64,000 nt of DNA from contig NZ_CP029552.1 of the NCBI RefSeq assembly GCF_003173775.1, positions 3,334,001 to 3,398,000 of the forward strand, given 5' to 3'. Shown in pieces: positions 19,312 through 28,850 of this stretch. A model generated the notes under the pieces. It worked only from the letters and a program-made list of their open reading frames with translations. It searched no databases and was not told the origin of the DNA. This DNA comes from Methylobacterium sp. 17Sr1-1 (GTDB lineage: Bacteria > Pseudomonadota > Alphaproteobacteria > Rhizobiales > Beijerinckiaceae). Numbering within the stretch: position 1 is the first letter of the stretch; every line of letters starts with the position of its first letter. The position numbers and the translations under genes are program-made.

Positions 19312-20601
19312 TCACACCCGCTCGCGCCGGATCTCGGCGCCGCAGCGCACGAGCTTGGCCTCCAGGGCCTCGAAGCCGCGGTCGAGGTGGTAGACCCGGT
19401 TGATCTGGGTCTCGCCCTCGGCGGCGAGGCCGGCGATCACCAGGGAGACCGAGGCGCGCAGGTCGGTCGCCATCACGGGGGCGCCCTTCAGGCGCTCGAC
19501 GCCCTCGACCACCGCGACGTCGCCTTCCAGCCGGATCTTCGCGCCGAGGCGCGCCAGCTCCTGCACGTGCATGAAGCGGTTCTCGAAGATCGTCTCGCGG
19601 ATGCGCGACTGGCCCTTGGCCTTGGTCATCAGGGCCATGAACTGGGCCTGGAGATCGGTCGGGAAGCCCGGGAACGGATCGGTGGTGACGTCCACCGCCG
19701 CCACCCCGTGACCGTTGCGGCGTACCCGGATGCCGTGGTCGAGCGGCGTCACCTCGGTGCCGGTGGTGGCCAGGATGTCGAGGGCGCTGTGCAGCAGGTC
19801 GGCCCGGGTACCTTCGAGCGTCACGTCGCCGCCGGTCATCGCCACCGCCATGGCGTAGGTGCCGGTCTCGATCCGGTCGGGCAGCACGGCGTGGCGGGCG
19901 CCCGAGAGGCGCGACACGCCCTCGATCACGATCCGCGGCGTGCCGGCGCCCTCGATCCGCGCGCCCATCCGCGACAGGCAGGCGGCGAGGTCCACCACCT
20001 CCGGCTCGCGGGCGGCATTCTCGATCACGGTGGTGCCGTGCGCCAGCACCGCCGCCATCAGTGCGACGTGGGTGCCGCCGACCGTGACCTTGGGGAACTT
20101 GATCTCGCCGCCGCGCAAGCCGTTCTTCGTGCGCGCCACCGCGTAGCCGCCGTCGATCTCGATCGTGGCGCCGAGCGTCTCCAGCGCCATCAGCAGCAGG
20201 TCGACCGGGCGCGTGCCGATGGCGCAGCCGCCCGGCAGCGACACCCGCGCCTCGCCGAAGCGGGCGAGCAGCGGCGCGATCACCCAGAAGCTCGCCCGCA
20301 TGGTCGAGACCAGGTCGTAGGGCGCCGTGGTGTCGATGACGTTCGAGGCGGTGAGCCGGATGGTCTGGCCGGCCTCGGTGGTCTGGCCCGGGCGCTTGCC
20401 GACCACCATGTGGTCGACGCCGTGATTGCCGAGGATGCGCAGGAGCGAGGCGACGTCGGCGAGCCGGGGCACGTTCGACAGTTCCAGCGTCTCGCCGGTG
20501 AGCAGGCTGGCGATCATCAGCGGCAGCGCCGCGTTCTTGGCGCCCGAGATCGGGATGATGCCGTGAAGCGGCTGGCCGCCGACGATGTGGATGCGATCCA
20601 T
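19312..20601 (-). CDS. murA: UDP-N-acetylglucosamine 1-carboxyvinyltransferase MurA
   Basis: 429 aa, full MurA length. It transfers enolpyruvate from PEP to UDP-GlcNAc, the first committed step of peptidoglycan synthesis. The N-terminal [10 protein letters not shown] binds substrate. The active-site Cys is present (Cys126 in [12 protein letters not shown]), so the enzyme should be fosfomycin-sensitive in principle. The end [19 protein letters not shown] is typical. An essential gene here argues that the window is main chromosome. Confidence 0.98.
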   Translation of the reverse strand: MDRIHIVGGQPLHGIIPISGAKNAALPLMIASLLTGETLELSNVPRLADVASLLRILGNHGVDHMVVGKRPGQTTEAGQTIRLTASNVIDTTAPYDLVSTMRASFWVIAPLLARFGEARVSLPGGCAIGTRPVDLLLMALETLGATIEIDGGYAVARTKNGLRGGEIKFPKVTVGGTHVALMAAVLAHGTTVIENAAREPEVVDLAACLSRMGARIEGAGTPRIVIEGVSRLSGARHAVLPDRIETGTYAMAVAMTGGDVTLEGTRADLLHSALDILATTGTEVTPLDHGIRVRRNGHGVAAVDVTTDPFPGFPTDLQAQFMALMTKAKGQSRIRETIFENRFMHVQELARLGAKIRLEGDVAVVEGVERLKGAPVMATDLRASVSLVIAGLAAEGETQINRVYHLDRGFEALEAKLVRCGAEIRRERV

Positions 20602-20713
20602 GGTGACAACGTCCCTCGCGCCCGCGGCGCGTCCCGCGCGCCGGACCGGCGCGCCTCATGATTCCGAAACCTGCTTTATTGCACCGCAGCGATGCTACCG
20701 CTACGCTTGGGCG

Positions 20714-20914
20714 TCAACGCTCATCCCCGGCCTTTCGATCCGCGGGCGCGTCCGGCGCCGGCTCGGCCGCCTCGCGACCCCGCACCTGCGCCTTACGGCG
20801 GCGCAGATTCTCGCGGAGCGCCGCCTTCAGCCGCTCGTCGCGCGTCCCTTCACGAGCCCCTTGCCGGTCGTCCTGCCGGGTTCCCTCGCGGGTTCCTTCG
20901 CCCTGCCCGCTCAT
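20714..20914 (-). CDS. small charged hypothetical protein upstream of murA
   Basis: 66 aa starting [11 protein letters not shown]. The N-terminal half is a Gly/Glu/Arg/Gln low-complexity run with a short repeated unit ([21 protein letters not shown]). The second half ([22 protein letters not shown]) is a basic amphipathic helix that I associate with short unannotated rhizobial proteins. A GAAGGG ribosome-like site precedes ATG 20914; an upstream in-frame ATG at 21013 would add 33 residues. It is in the same direction as murA and 112 bp upstream, so may be cotranscribed. Confidence 0.5.
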   Translation of the reverse strand: MSGQGEGTREGTRQDDRQGAREGTRDERLKAALRENLRRRKAQVRGREAAEPAPDAPADRKAGDER

Positions 20915-21024
20915 CGCGCGCGACCCTTCGTCGCCATGACCAATTTCCCGCTTCCGTGACCGTGCGAGAGGAGTCAGAACGCCCGCCTCGCCCTCGACTT
21001 TTTCAAAAGACAAAGCCGTCGCAT

Positions 21025-21038
21025 TTGAGCGAGATCAA
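21025..21038. promoter_or_regulatory. FNR/FixK-type box upstream of hemA
   Basis: TTGAGCGAGATCAA matches the TTGAT-N4-ATCAA consensus of FNR/FixK/CRP-family anaerobic activators, with one mismatch in the left half. It lies 119 nt before the hemA start, in range of an upstream activator site. FixK/FNR control of hemA is established in rhizobia and Rhodobacter. Confidence 0.55.
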
Positions 21039-21156
21039 GGCGCGACCAGCGATGGATCGGCGATTCGGCCATCCGCCGCGCGGACCGGCTCCTCCCCGGG
21101 GTCAGGCCCGGTCCCGCCCCCCGGATGCCCATCCGGCCAGACCGCGAAGGACCACG

Positions 21157-22437
21157 ATGCCCGAGACCCGGCCCGAGACCCGCCCCGAAACCGTTCAGGG
21201 CGCGACCGACTACCAGGCCCTCTTCCGCGGCGCGCTCGCGCGCCTGCACGACGAGCGCCGCTACCGCGTCTTCGCCGACATCGAGCGCATCAACGGCCGC
21301 TTCCCCACCGCCCTGTGGCGCAGCGGCACCGGCACCCGCGAGATCACCGTGTGGTGCTCGAACGACTATCTCGGCATGGGCCAGCACCCCTTGGTGGTCG
21401 CGGCGCTGACCGAGACCGCGCAGCGCTGCGGCGTCGGCGCCGGCGGCACCCGCAACATCGCCGGCAACAACTCTCCGCTCGTCGACCTGGAGCGCGAGCT
21501 CGCCGACCTGCACGGCAAGGAGGCGGGCCTCGTCTTCACCTCCGGCTACGTCTCGAACCAGGCCGGCATCTCGACGATCGCCAAGCTGATCCCGAACTGC
21601 CTGATCCTGTCCGACGCCTTCAACCACAACTCGATGATCGAGGGCGTGCGCCAGTCGGGCTGCGACAAGCAGATCTTTCGCCATAACGACCTCGCCCACC
21701 TCGAGGAGCTCCTGATCGCGGCCGGCGACCGGCCGAAGCTGATCGCCTTCGAGAGCGTCTACTCGATGGACGGCGACGTGGCGCCGATCGGGAAGATCTG
21801 CGACCTCGCCGAAGCTTACGGCGCCATGACCTACCTCGACGAGGTCCACGCCGTCGGCCTCTACGGCCCGCGCGGCGCCGGCATCGCCGAGCGCGACCGG
21901 GTGATGCACCGGGTCGACGTGATCGAGGGGACCCTCGCCAAGGGCTTCGGCTGCGTCGGCGGCTACATCACCGGCTCGGCGGCGCTCTGCGACGCGGTGC
22001 GCAGCCACGCCCCCGGCTTCATCTTCACCACCGCGCTCCCCCCGGCGATCGCCGCCGCCGCCATCGCGTCGATCCGCCACCTGAAGCGGTCGGGTGCCGA
22101 GCGCGAGGCGCACCAGCGCCAGGCCGCCCGCACCAAGGCGGCCCTCCTCGATGCCGGCCTGCCGGTGCTCGCCACCGACACCCACATCGTGCCGGTGATG
22201 GTCGGCGACGCGGAGGCCTGCAAGGCGGCGGCCGACCGGCTGCTCGAGCGCCACGGCATCTACATCCAGCCGATCAACTACCCGACCGTGCCCCGCGGCA
22301 CCGAGCGCCTGCGCATCACCCCCTCCCCGTTCCACGGCGAGGCGCAGATCGCGGCGCTCCGCGAAGCGCTGGTCGAGGTGTGGGACGCACTGAACCTGCC
22401 GCGGGCCGGGACGGTGTTCGTCGAGGCGGCGGAATAG
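21157..22437 (+). CDS. hemA: 5-aminolevulinate synthase
   Basis: 426 aa. The alpha-oxoamine synthase condenses glycine with succinyl-CoA to make 5-aminolevulinate for haem, cobalamin and (bacterio)chlorophyll (Shemin pathway, the alphaproteobacterial route). The PLP lysine is Lys262 in [18 protein letters not shown] and [10 protein letters not shown] are family motifs. ATG 21157 is preceded by AAGGA about 6 nt away. The N-terminus carries a short repeat ([11 protein letters not shown]). An FNR/FixK-type box lies 119 nt upstream, suggesting control by oxygen. Confidence 0.97.
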   Translation: MPETRPETRPETVQGATDYQALFRGALARLHDERRYRVFADIERINGRFPTALWRSGTGTREITVWCSNDYLGMGQHPLVVAALTETAQRCGVGAGGTRNIAGNNSPLVDLERELADLHGKEAGLVFTSGYVSNQAGISTIAKLIPNCLILSDAFNHNSMIEGVRQSGCDKQIFRHNDLAHLEELLIAAGDRPKLIAFESVYSMDGDVAPIGKICDLAEAYGAMTYLDEVHAVGLYGPRGAGIAERDRVMHRVDVIEGTLAKGFGCVGGYITGSAALCDAVRSHAPGFIFTTALPPAIAAAAIASIRHLKRSGAEREAHQRQAARTKAALLDAGLPVLATDTHIVPVMVGDAEACKAAADRLLERHGIYIQPINYPTVPRGTERLRITPSPFHGEAQIAALREALVEVWDALNLPRAGTVFVEAAE

Positions 22438-22627
22438 CCCGAGCAGGACCCGCCTTCCGCGACCGCGGCCCGGCCGACGGGGTTCGCCCCGCCGGCGCGA
22501 CGGCGCCCGCTTCCAGCAGAGCCGTACGATGCAGCTCTGCTGGAAGCGGGTTCGGCATCCGTTTCGCCGCCGAACCGGTGACCGCTCCGGCGAACGATGC
22601 CGAGGTCGCGCGCCGCCCGACGCGACA

Positions 22628-22756
22628 GGGCTCGAGTTGCTCAAGGACTGCGCGCCCTCACCGAGCCGGTCCTTCGTGGTGAACGACTCGACGTCCCTGA
22701 TCGCGGCTTTCAGCCGGATCGCCACGACCACCGGCAAGCTGCGCCTGTCGCAGTAG
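22628..22756 (+). pseudogene. remnant of a TadG-like pilus-assembly protein (C-terminus only)
   Basis: The last 42 codons before the TAG at 22754 read GLELLKDCAPSPSRSFVVND then STSLIAAFSRIATTTGKLRLSQ. This closely resembles the conserved C-terminus of TadG/TadE-type proteins with a von Willebrand A domain, where the stretch from ...LLxxCA to FxxIAxxxxxLRLxQ ends the protein. Upstream in this frame there is no VWA domain or Tad motif, so it is probably a relict left by deletion or rearrangement. A GC-rich palindrome follows directly. Identification rests on recognised sequence pattern only. Confidence 0.5.
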
Positions 22757-22760
22757 ATCC

Positions 22761-22782
22761 GGGGAGCCCGCGCGGGCTCCCC
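22761..22782. terminator. bidirectional GC-rich palindrome between the tadG remnant and hisG
   Basis: GGGGAGCCCGC followed directly by GCGGGCTCCCC is a perfect 22-bp palindrome 5 nt after the tadG-like stop and 28 nt after the end of hisG on the other strand. It has only a short pyrimidine tail but is well placed to terminate both converging transcripts. Confidence 0.6.
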
Positions 22783-22809
22783 TTCCCTGTCATCCGGGCG
22801 CGGGGCGGC

Positions 22810-23820
22810 TCACAGCCGCCCGAGCAACCTTTCCACCAGCGGGTTCTCCGCCGCGAAGGCGTAGTCGATCCGCCGCACGCTCACGGCTTCAGCGCCGGCC
22901 TGGACCAGCGCGTCGGCAAGCCCGAACACCGCGTCCGCGGGGCAGCGCAGCACGATCTCCCCCCGCCCTTCCGGCGCGCCGTAGGGCAGCTCGGCCTCGT
23001 GCAGGGCGGCGAGGCCTGCGAGGTCGATCTCGCCGGAGACCGGCATGCCGGCGCGGACCTCGCGGGTGGTACGGGCCCGCTCCTCGGCGCTGATGCGGCC
23101 GAGCACCGCCTGCACCGCGCGCCGCGGGGTCTCGCTCCAGGACGCGGCGAGCGAGGCGACGAGGTTCGCCTCCGAGCGCAGGATCACCCCGTCGTCGAGG
23201 ATCTTCAGCGCGTTCGCCGCGAGGGTGGCGCCGGTGGTGGTGATGTCGACGATGATCTCGGCGCTGCCGGAGGCCGGCGCGCCTTCCGTGGCGCCCAGAC
23301 TCTCGACGATGCGGTAATCGGCGACCCCGTGCTCGTAGAAGAAGCGGCGGGTCAGGTTGACGTACTTGGTGGCGATGCGCAGGCGCTTGCCATGGCGCAC
23401 CCGCATGTCGCTCGCCACCTCGTCGAGGTCGCTCATCGAGCGCACGTCGATCCAGGCCTGGGGCACCGCCACCACCACGGTGGCCTGGCCGAAGCCCAGC
23501 GGCGTCAGCAATTCGACCTGGCCGGCGGCGTCCGGCAGGGTCTCGCGGATCAGATCCTCGCCGGTGATGCCGAGATGCGCCGCACCGGACGCGAGCTGGC
23601 CGGCGATCTCGGAGGCCGAGAGGAAGCGCACCTCGACCCCGTCCACGCCCTTGAGACGGCCGCGATAGTCGCGGGCGCCGCTGGTCTGGGCGAGGGTCAG
23701 GCCGGCGCGGCCGAAGAAGGCGGCGGCGTTCTCCTGCAGGCGGCCCTTCGAGGGCACCGCCAGGACAAGGGGGCCATCGAGAGGACCGTCGAGGGGAGCG
23801 GCTTTCGTCGTGTCGGTCAT
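22810..23820 (-). CDS. hisG: ATP phosphoribosyltransferase catalytic subunit HisG
   Basis: 336 aa. It catalyses the first step of histidine synthesis (ATP + PRPP). [15 protein letters not shown], the LGITGEDLI segment and the PRPP loop [15 protein letters not shown] are present. It is longer than the about 230-aa short-form HisG, carrying an extra C-terminal domain of about 100 residues, although the gene is coupled to hisZ, which normally goes with the short form. The start overlaps the hisZ stop by one base (TGATG), implying translational coupling. Confidence 0.95.
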   Translation of the reverse strand: MTDTTKAAPLDGPLDGPLVLAVPSKGRLQENAAAFFGRAGLTLAQTSGARDYRGRLKGVDGVEVRFLSASEIAGQLASGAAHLGITGEDLIRETLPDAAGQVELLTPLGFGQATVVVAVPQAWIDVRSMSDLDEVASDMRVRHGKRLRIATKYVNLTRRFFYEHGVADYRIVESLGATEGAPASGSAEIIVDITTTGATLAANALKILDDGVILRSEANLVASLAASWSETPRRAVQAVLGRISAEERARTTREVRAGMPVSGEIDLAGLAALHEAELPYGAPEGRGEIVLRCPADAVFGLADALVQAGAEAVSVRRIDYAFAAENPLVERLLGRL

Positions 23821-24947
23821 CAGCGCGCCCCCCCGAGGCGTTCGAGCCAGAAGGAGCAGCCCACCGCCGGCAGGGCATCCGCGCTGCCGAGATGCTGGAG
23901 CAGGCCGTCGTAGCGCCCGCCGCCGACCACCGGCTTCTCGCCGTCCTGCGCGACCTCGAAGATGAAGCCGGTATAGTAGTCGAGGTTGCGGGCGAAGCTG
24001 CCGGTGAACACGAAGCGCTCGAGCGGCAGGCCGCGGGCGGCGATGAAGCCGTTGCGCTCCTCGAACAGGGAGAGCGCCGCCTCGAGCCGGGGATCGTCGA
24101 GCCCGGCCCGGCGGGCGAGGTCGCGGGCGGCAAGCGCCGCGGCATCGGGGTCGCCCGTGAGGGCGAGATACGAATCCATCACCTCGCGGGCGCGGGCGCC
24201 CAGGCCGGCGCCGCCCTCGGCATGCGCCGCCGCCTTGGCGAGGAAGCGCTCGGCGATCTCGCCGGCGGTACGGCCGCCGACCCGGCTGATGCCGGCGATC
24301 GCGAGCACGTCCTCGACGAAGGCGCGCACCCCTTGCGGGTCCTGGCCCTGGATGGCGGAGAGGAGGCCGGCATGGGCCGCGTCGACCGAGACCGGCACCG
24401 CGATCTCGTCGAGGGAGCGGCCGGAGGCCACCGCCCGCAGCGTCCGGCGCTTGGCCGCCGGCTGGACGTTCAGCGCGTCGAGGAGCGCGGTGATCAGCCC
24501 CATGTCGCCGAGGCGCACCTGCCGGTCGCGGTGCCCGAGCCGGTCGAGCCCGTCGAGGGCGAGGCCGAGGATCTCGGCATCCGCCGCCGGCACGTCGGTC
24601 CGGCCGATCGATTCGATGCCGGCCTGGTGGAACTCGTCGGGCTCGGCCGCCCGCAGGCGGAAGACCGGGCCGAGATAGCTGTAATCGGCCGCCTGCCCGT
24701 CGGCGACGGCGCGGTGATGGCGCCCGACCGGAATCGTGTATTCGGGCCGCAGGCAGAGCTCCGCCCCGGCCCCGTCCTGGGTGATGAAGATGCGGCGGCG
24801 GATGTCCTCGCCGGACAGCTCCAGGAAGGGCTCCACCGGCTGCAGCACCGGCGGCTCGACCCGCGCGTAGCCCCGGTCCTCGAACAGCGCCAGGAGCGCC
24901 TCGTGCGCCGCCGCCGGCCGGGGGGCCGCGGCTCCGTTACCCGTCAT
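23820..24947 (-). CDS. hisZ: ATP phosphoribosyltransferase regulatory subunit HisZ
   Basis: 375 aa class II histidyl-tRNA synthetase-like protein that lacks tRNA charging and forms the regulatory subunit of HisG. Motif 2 ([10 protein letters not shown] after YLGPVFRLR) and motif 3 ([13 protein letters not shown]) are recognisable, but the HisRS anticodon domain is missing. It is followed directly by hisG. I use ATG 24947; a GTG four codons earlier is also possible. Confidence 0.93.
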   Translation of the reverse strand: MTGNGAAAPRPAAAHEALLALFEDRGYARVEPPVLQPVEPFLELSGEDIRRRIFITQDGAGAELCLRPEYTIPVGRHHRAVADGQAADYSYLGPVFRLRAAEPDEFHQAGIESIGRTDVPAADAEILGLALDGLDRLGHRDRQVRLGDMGLITALLDALNVQPAAKRRTLRAVASGRSLDEIAVPVSVDAAHAGLLSAIQGQDPQGVRAFVEDVLAIAGISRVGGRTAGEIAERFLAKAAAHAEGGAGLGARAREVMDSYLALTGDPDAAALAARDLARRAGLDDPRLEAALSLFEERNGFIAARGLPLERFVFTGSFARNLDYYTGFIFEVAQDGEKPVVGGGRYDGLLQHLGSADALPAVGCSFWLERLGGAR

Positions 24948-25148
24948 TGGTCCCAACACCTACAATGTCTGGACGGCCCTGTAGCAGCCGCGGGCGGGCT
25001 TGGCGACCGATCGCTGTTGGGGACATGTGCGCAGATGGCAGTCGGTCAGGATGTGCCGGATACGGGATCCTCTCGCAGTCCACCCCTCCGTGGAACCCTG
25101 TAGCCCGCCCAACTCCGATCAAGTGAGCGCATCACGAATGATGAACAT

Positions 25149-25448
25149 TCACTCCGTTTGGCCGAGCATGTCCTCCACCAACCTCGGGTTTTTCTCGATG
25201 AGGGCCAGCAGCACGCGCGCAGGGCCCTGCGGCTGCCGCCGATGATGCTCCCACTGCCGAAGCGTCGCGACCGGAACCCCGATGCTTGCGGCGAAGGCCG
25301 TCTGTGCCTTTCCGGTCTGACGACGGATTTCGGCGACGTCGATCGTGTCGGGAACATGAATGATCATGCCCGGAGGCGTTTCACCTTTCGCGTGAGCCTC
25401 CGCTTCTCTCAAGGCCGACAACGTCCTCTCGAAGATGTCTCTGGCCAT
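25149..25448 (-). CDS. orphan XRE-type antitoxin (NadS/HigA-like)
   Basis: 99 aa. The N-terminus (MARDIFERTLSALREAEAHAKGE) and following MIIHVPDTIDVAEIRRQTGK are typical of antitoxins paired with RelE/HigB-type toxins (COG2944/NadS group). The C-terminal HTH is TQ-like: KAQTAFAASIGVPVATLRQWE, then RRQPQGPARVLL. Such antitoxins bind DNA and repress their own operon. The toxin gene that should lie directly upstream is reduced to a fragment (25474-25620), so this gene is probably an orphan. The locus sits between hisS and hisZ and has lower GC than its neighbours, which suggests later arrival. Confidence 0.8.
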   Translation of the reverse strand: MARDIFERTLSALREAEAHAKGETPPGMIIHVPDTIDVAEIRRQTGKAQTAFAASIGVPVATLRQWEHHRRQPQGPARVLLALIEKNPRLVEDMLGQTE

Positions 25449-25473
25449 GCTCTCAAACCCAGTGCTAAGCGGA

Positions 25474-25620
25474 TCAATGCCGCCGATGAGACCAATACGC
25501 TCTGATTGAAGATGTCAGCTTGGCGAGCTGCTGCACCTCGGCATCGCTGAAGTTGTCCCGGTCGCTCTTGCTTAGCACGGCCAACAGAGCGAGCGTGTGC
25601 AACGGAGACTTGCTGCTCAT
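25474..25620 (-). pseudogene. truncated RelE/HigB-type toxin
   Basis: A 48-codon frame, read as MSSKSPLHTLALLAVLSKSD then RDNFSDAEVQQLAKL and a short tail, ends 25 bp before the antitoxin start. LSKSDRDNFSDAEVQQLAKL matches the conserved end of COG4737-type RelE toxins (pattern FxKSxRDNIxxxExxxLKxLA). The N-terminal two thirds, with the ribonuclease core, is missing: the frame is closed by a stop a few codons before the two possible ATGs and hisS follows. The toxin is therefore almost certainly inactive. Confidence 0.65.
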
Positions 25621-25677
25621 ATCCGAGCCTGCCGGCATGCTATGTCAATGACGCAGTCTCCGAAGGGCGAACCCGCC

Positions 25678-27213
25678 TCACCCGCCGTAATGCCGCCCCA
25701 GCACCTCGCGCACCCGCGCGACCATCTCGTCCACCGGCACCGAGAACTGGGCCGGCCGGGCGGCCTTCCACTCGGCGTTGCTGCCGATCGCCTCGGCGGC
25801 TTTCGCGCCCTCGATCAGGTCCTTGATCTGGACTTCACCCTTCGCCCGCTCGTCGCTGCCCTGGATAACGACGCACGGCGCGCCGCGGCGGTCGGCGTAC
25901 TTCATCTGGGCCTTCATGCCGGAGGCGCCGAGATAGAGCTCCGAGCGGATGCCGGCCTGGCGCAGGGCCGCGACGAGGGCCTGGTAGGCGGCAGTCTCCT
26001 CGCGGTCGAGCACCAGGACCACGACCGGGCCGGGGGCGGCCTGACCCGACACGATCGGGCTGCGGACCACCTGGAGGGCGGAGAACAGGCGCGAGACGCC
26101 GACCGAGAACCCGGTCGCCGGCACCGGCTCGGAGCGGAAGCGGCCGACGAGGCCGTCATAGCGCCCGCCGCCGGCCACCGAGCCGAAGCGCACGGTCTGG
26201 CCGTCCTCGTTGACGACGGGAAAAGTCAGCTCGGCCTCGAAGACCGGGCCGGTATAATATTCGAGGCCGCGCACCACCGACGGATCGGCCCGCACCCGGT
26301 CGTGGCCGTAGCCCGCCGCCTCGCACAGCTTCATGATCGTGTGCAATTCGGCAATGCCCTGGCGCCCGGTCTCGGACTCTCCGACCACCTCGCTCCAGCC
26401 GCCGAAGAAGTTTTCCCAGAAGGCGAGGCGGTCGCCGCCCTCGGTGGGGACGGCCTGGAACGCGACGTAGCGCAGGATGCGCTCGATCGCGTCATCCGAG
26501 AGGCCGGCGCCCTTGGTGAAGTCGCCGCTCTCGTCCTTGCGGCCGGGGCCGAGCAGCAGGCGCACCCCGTCGGGCCCGAGGCGGTCGAGCTTGTCGATCG
26601 CCCGCAGCACGGTGAGGCGCCGCCCGGCCTGGTCGTCGCCGCCGAGGCCGATCGCCTCCATCACGCCGTCGAGGACCTTGCGGTTGTTGACCTTCACCAC
26701 GTAGTCGCCGCGGCCGATGCCGACCTTCTCCAGGGTATCGGCGGCCATCATGCAGATCTCCGCATCCGCCGCGACGGTGGGCGCGCCGACGATGTCGGCG
26801 TCGAACTGCATGAACTGGCGGAAGCGGCCCGGGCCCGGCTTCTCGTTGCGGAACACGTAGCCGGCGCGGTAGCTGCGATAGGGCTTGGGCAGCGCGTCGA
26901 AATGCTCGGCGACGTAGCGGGCGAGCGGCGCCGTCAGGTCGTAGCGCAGGGACAGCCAGGCCTCGTCGTCGTCCTGGAACGAGAACACGCCCTCGTTCGG
27001 CCGGTCGAGGTCGGGCAGGAATTTGCCCAGTGCCTCGGTGTACTCGATGAACGGGGTCTCCACCGCCTCGAAGCCGTAGAGCTCGAAGCTCTCGCGGATC
27101 TTGTCCAGCATCCGGTTGGTGGCGGCGATCTCGGCCGGCCCGCGGTCGACGAGGCCGCGCGGCAGGCGGGGCTTGAGGGTGGCGGCCTTCTCGGCCTTCG
27201 CGGGCTTGGACAT
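25678..27213 (-). CDS. hisS: histidyl-tRNA synthetase
   Basis: 511 aa class II aminoacyl-tRNA synthetase. Motif 2 is [20 protein letters not shown]. The histidine-specific loops are [14 protein letters not shown] and the [12 protein letters not shown] motif 3. The C-terminal anticodon domain runs from about residue 400. It is the longer alphaproteobacterial form. It is in the same direction as hisZ and hisG, from which it is separated by the decayed toxin-antitoxin locus. An essential gene. Confidence 0.97.
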   Translation of the reverse strand: MSKPAKAEKAATLKPRLPRGLVDRGPAEIAATNRMLDKIRESFELYGFEAVETPFIEYTEALGKFLPDLDRPNEGVFSFQDDDEAWLSLRYDLTAPLARYVAEHFDALPKPYRSYRAGYVFRNEKPGPGRFRQFMQFDADIVGAPTVAADAEICMMAADTLEKVGIGRGDYVVKVNNRKVLDGVMEAIGLGGDDQAGRRLTVLRAIDKLDRLGPDGVRLLLGPGRKDESGDFTKGAGLSDDAIERILRYVAFQAVPTEGGDRLAFWENFFGGWSEVVGESETGRQGIAELHTIMKLCEAAGYGHDRVRADPSVVRGLEYYTGPVFEAELTFPVVNEDGQTVRFGSVAGGGRYDGLVGRFRSEPVPATGFSVGVSRLFSALQVVRSPIVSGQAAPGPVVVLVLDREETAAYQALVAALRQAGIRSELYLGASGMKAQMKYADRRGAPCVVIQGSDERAKGEVQIKDLIEGAKAAEAIGSNAEWKAARPAQFSVPVDEMVARVREVLGRHYGG

Positions 27214-27345
27214 CGGGTCTCGCAGGCAGGAATCGGTCGGCGCGGCCGGAGCGGCCCATCACGGTGACGGGCGCGGGCTGGACGCGGAGACGGGGTTCGC
27301 CGGGCTCTAGCCCATTTGCCGGAGCCTGCAAACCGATGCCTGCCC

Positions 27346-28581
27346 TCACGCCTCCCCGGTCGCCAGCCACCTGACCCGCGCCGCCTCCAGCCCCCACACG
27401 ATGCCGAGCATCATGTAGACGTGGCGCCACTTCTCGATGTCGATCTGCATCGCCTGGAGGAAGAACATCAGCAGGGCCGGAAACACGATCTGGGCGTGGC
27501 GCCGGTAGGGCGTGTCCTGGCTCATCAGCCGGAAACCCACCCGGCTCGTCATCAGCACCAGGAACACGAAGGCGACGCCGCCGACCCAGCCGCCGTTGGA
27601 GAAGGCGCCGATATAGGAATTGTGCGGCTCGAGGTTGAAGGTCCGGCGCCAGCGCAGGGGCCCCATGCCGAGCGGGTCCTCGATCAGCATGCCGATGCCG
27701 CGCAGCTGGTTGCCGAAGCGGCCGGTCTCGCCCTCGTCGTAATCCTGCGTGACGGCGGCGCGCTTGGCGAAGGTCTCGCCGACGGTGCCGATCGAGAGCA
27801 GGCCGACGAGGGCGACCGCCCCGAACCCCGCCGTGAGCGCCGCCAGCAGCACGATGCGGCGGCGTAAACGCGGCGCGCTCGTGCGGTAGACCATCAGGAC
27901 CATCAGGCCGGCCACCACCAGGGTGCCGCCCCAAGAGCCGCGGGAGAAGGACAGGAACACGCCGGCGAGCAGGATGCCGAGCCCTAAGCCCGACAGGAGC
28001 GGGCGCCGGGCGCGGCCGGTGAGCAGGTTGTGCATCAGGTAGAGCGCGCCGAGGGTCAGGAACGAGCCGAACACGTTCGGGTCCTGGAAGGTGCCGGCGG
28101 CGCGGCCGTACTTGGCGAACAGGTCCTCGTTGCCGATCAGCTCGAGGTAGCCGCCGATCCCGAGCACCGCGCTGAGCAGCGTGCTGGCGGTGTAGACCTT
28201 GAGCGCCGCCTCGACCCGGCGGTCGGTACCGTCCGAGAAGAATAGCGTGAAGAAGATGCCGGTGATCGCGAGGTAGCAGAGCTGCACCGTCCAGATCGCC
28301 GAGAGATCCTCGTCGAGATAGGGCATCAGGGCGACGACCGTGGCCCCGACGAAGACGAGCAGCACCAGGACGACGGGCACCGCGCCGCGATAGAGCCGCA
28401 CGCCGAGCAGGACCCAGAGCACGATCGTCGGGATCGCCACGATGTCGTAGGGCGAGGTGTCCGAGAACGCGAAGCAGGCGAAGAAGATGAACGCCGCCAT
28501 CAGCCCATGGCCGAAGCCGCGCAGCAGCGACAGGACCGGCACCGCGGCGAGATCGCGGCGCGGCAGGACGAACGTGGCCAT
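27346..28581 (-). CDS. O-antigen ligase/polymerase-family membrane protein
   Basis: 411 aa with about 10-12 membrane helices. The Wzy_C-type region is centred on FLSFSRGSWGG and the periplasmic loop after it (RFGNQLRGIGMLIEDPLGMGP, ...EPHNSYIGAFSNGGWVGG). NSYIG with the preceding His is the usual signature of O-antigen ligases and exopolysaccharide polymerases. It probably joins or polymerises polysaccharide at the periplasmic face. Strong GAGGAGG ribosome site. No other polysaccharide gene is adjacent; the glycosyltransferase near 63 kb could belong to the same process. Confidence 0.85.
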   Translation of the reverse strand: MATFVLPRRDLAAVPVLSLLRGFGHGLMAAFIFFACFAFSDTSPYDIVAIPTIVLWVLLGVRLYRGAVPVVLVLLVFVGATVVALMPYLDEDLSAIWTVQLCYLAITGIFFTLFFSDGTDRRVEAALKVYTASTLLSAVLGIGGYLELIGNEDLFAKYGRAAGTFQDPNVFGSFLTLGALYLMHNLLTGRARRPLLSGLGLGILLAGVFLSFSRGSWGGTLVVAGLMVLMVYRTSAPRLRRRIVLLAALTAGFGAVALVGLLSIGTVGETFAKRAAVTQDYDEGETGRFGNQLRGIGMLIEDPLGMGPLRWRRTFNLEPHNSYIGAFSNGGWVGGVAFVFLVLMTSRVGFRLMSQDTPYRRHAQIVFPALLMFFLQAMQIDIEKWRHVYMMLGIVWGLEAARVRWLATGEA

Positions 28582-28770
28582 CGGGCGCCTCCTCGGGTGA
28601 CGACGCCCGGGAGGTTAGCGGCGGGATGGTGTGCGCCGGCTGAAGCGACAGGGTGAATGAAGACTAAAAAAGACCGGTAGACGAAGCTCGACAGTCTTGC
28701 CGGCGTCGTCCGCCGAACAGACCCGAGAAACGGCGCGGCCCCGCCGCGGAACGCGCGACGGGGCCGGACA

Positions 28771-28807
28771 CTCAACAGAGCCGGTACGCAACTTGGCTCT
28801 GGTTGAG
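28771..28807. terminator. inverted repeat between two minus-strand genes
   Basis: CTCAACAGAGCC pairs with GGCTCTGGTTGAG, with one bulged base and a 12-nt loop. It lies 3' of the bile-acid symporter-type gene and upstream of the O-antigen ligase-like gene, so it probably ends the symporter transcript. No U tract. Confidence 0.4.
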
Positions 28808-28850
28808 AATGGCGCGACGGAGTGAATCTTTCGTCAACGCCGTCTGCAAC

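Noticed and set aside
28582..28850. Hidden small gene between the O-antigen ligase-like and transporter genes
   Set aside because: Frames are short and unlike any family; only an inverted repeat is evident.
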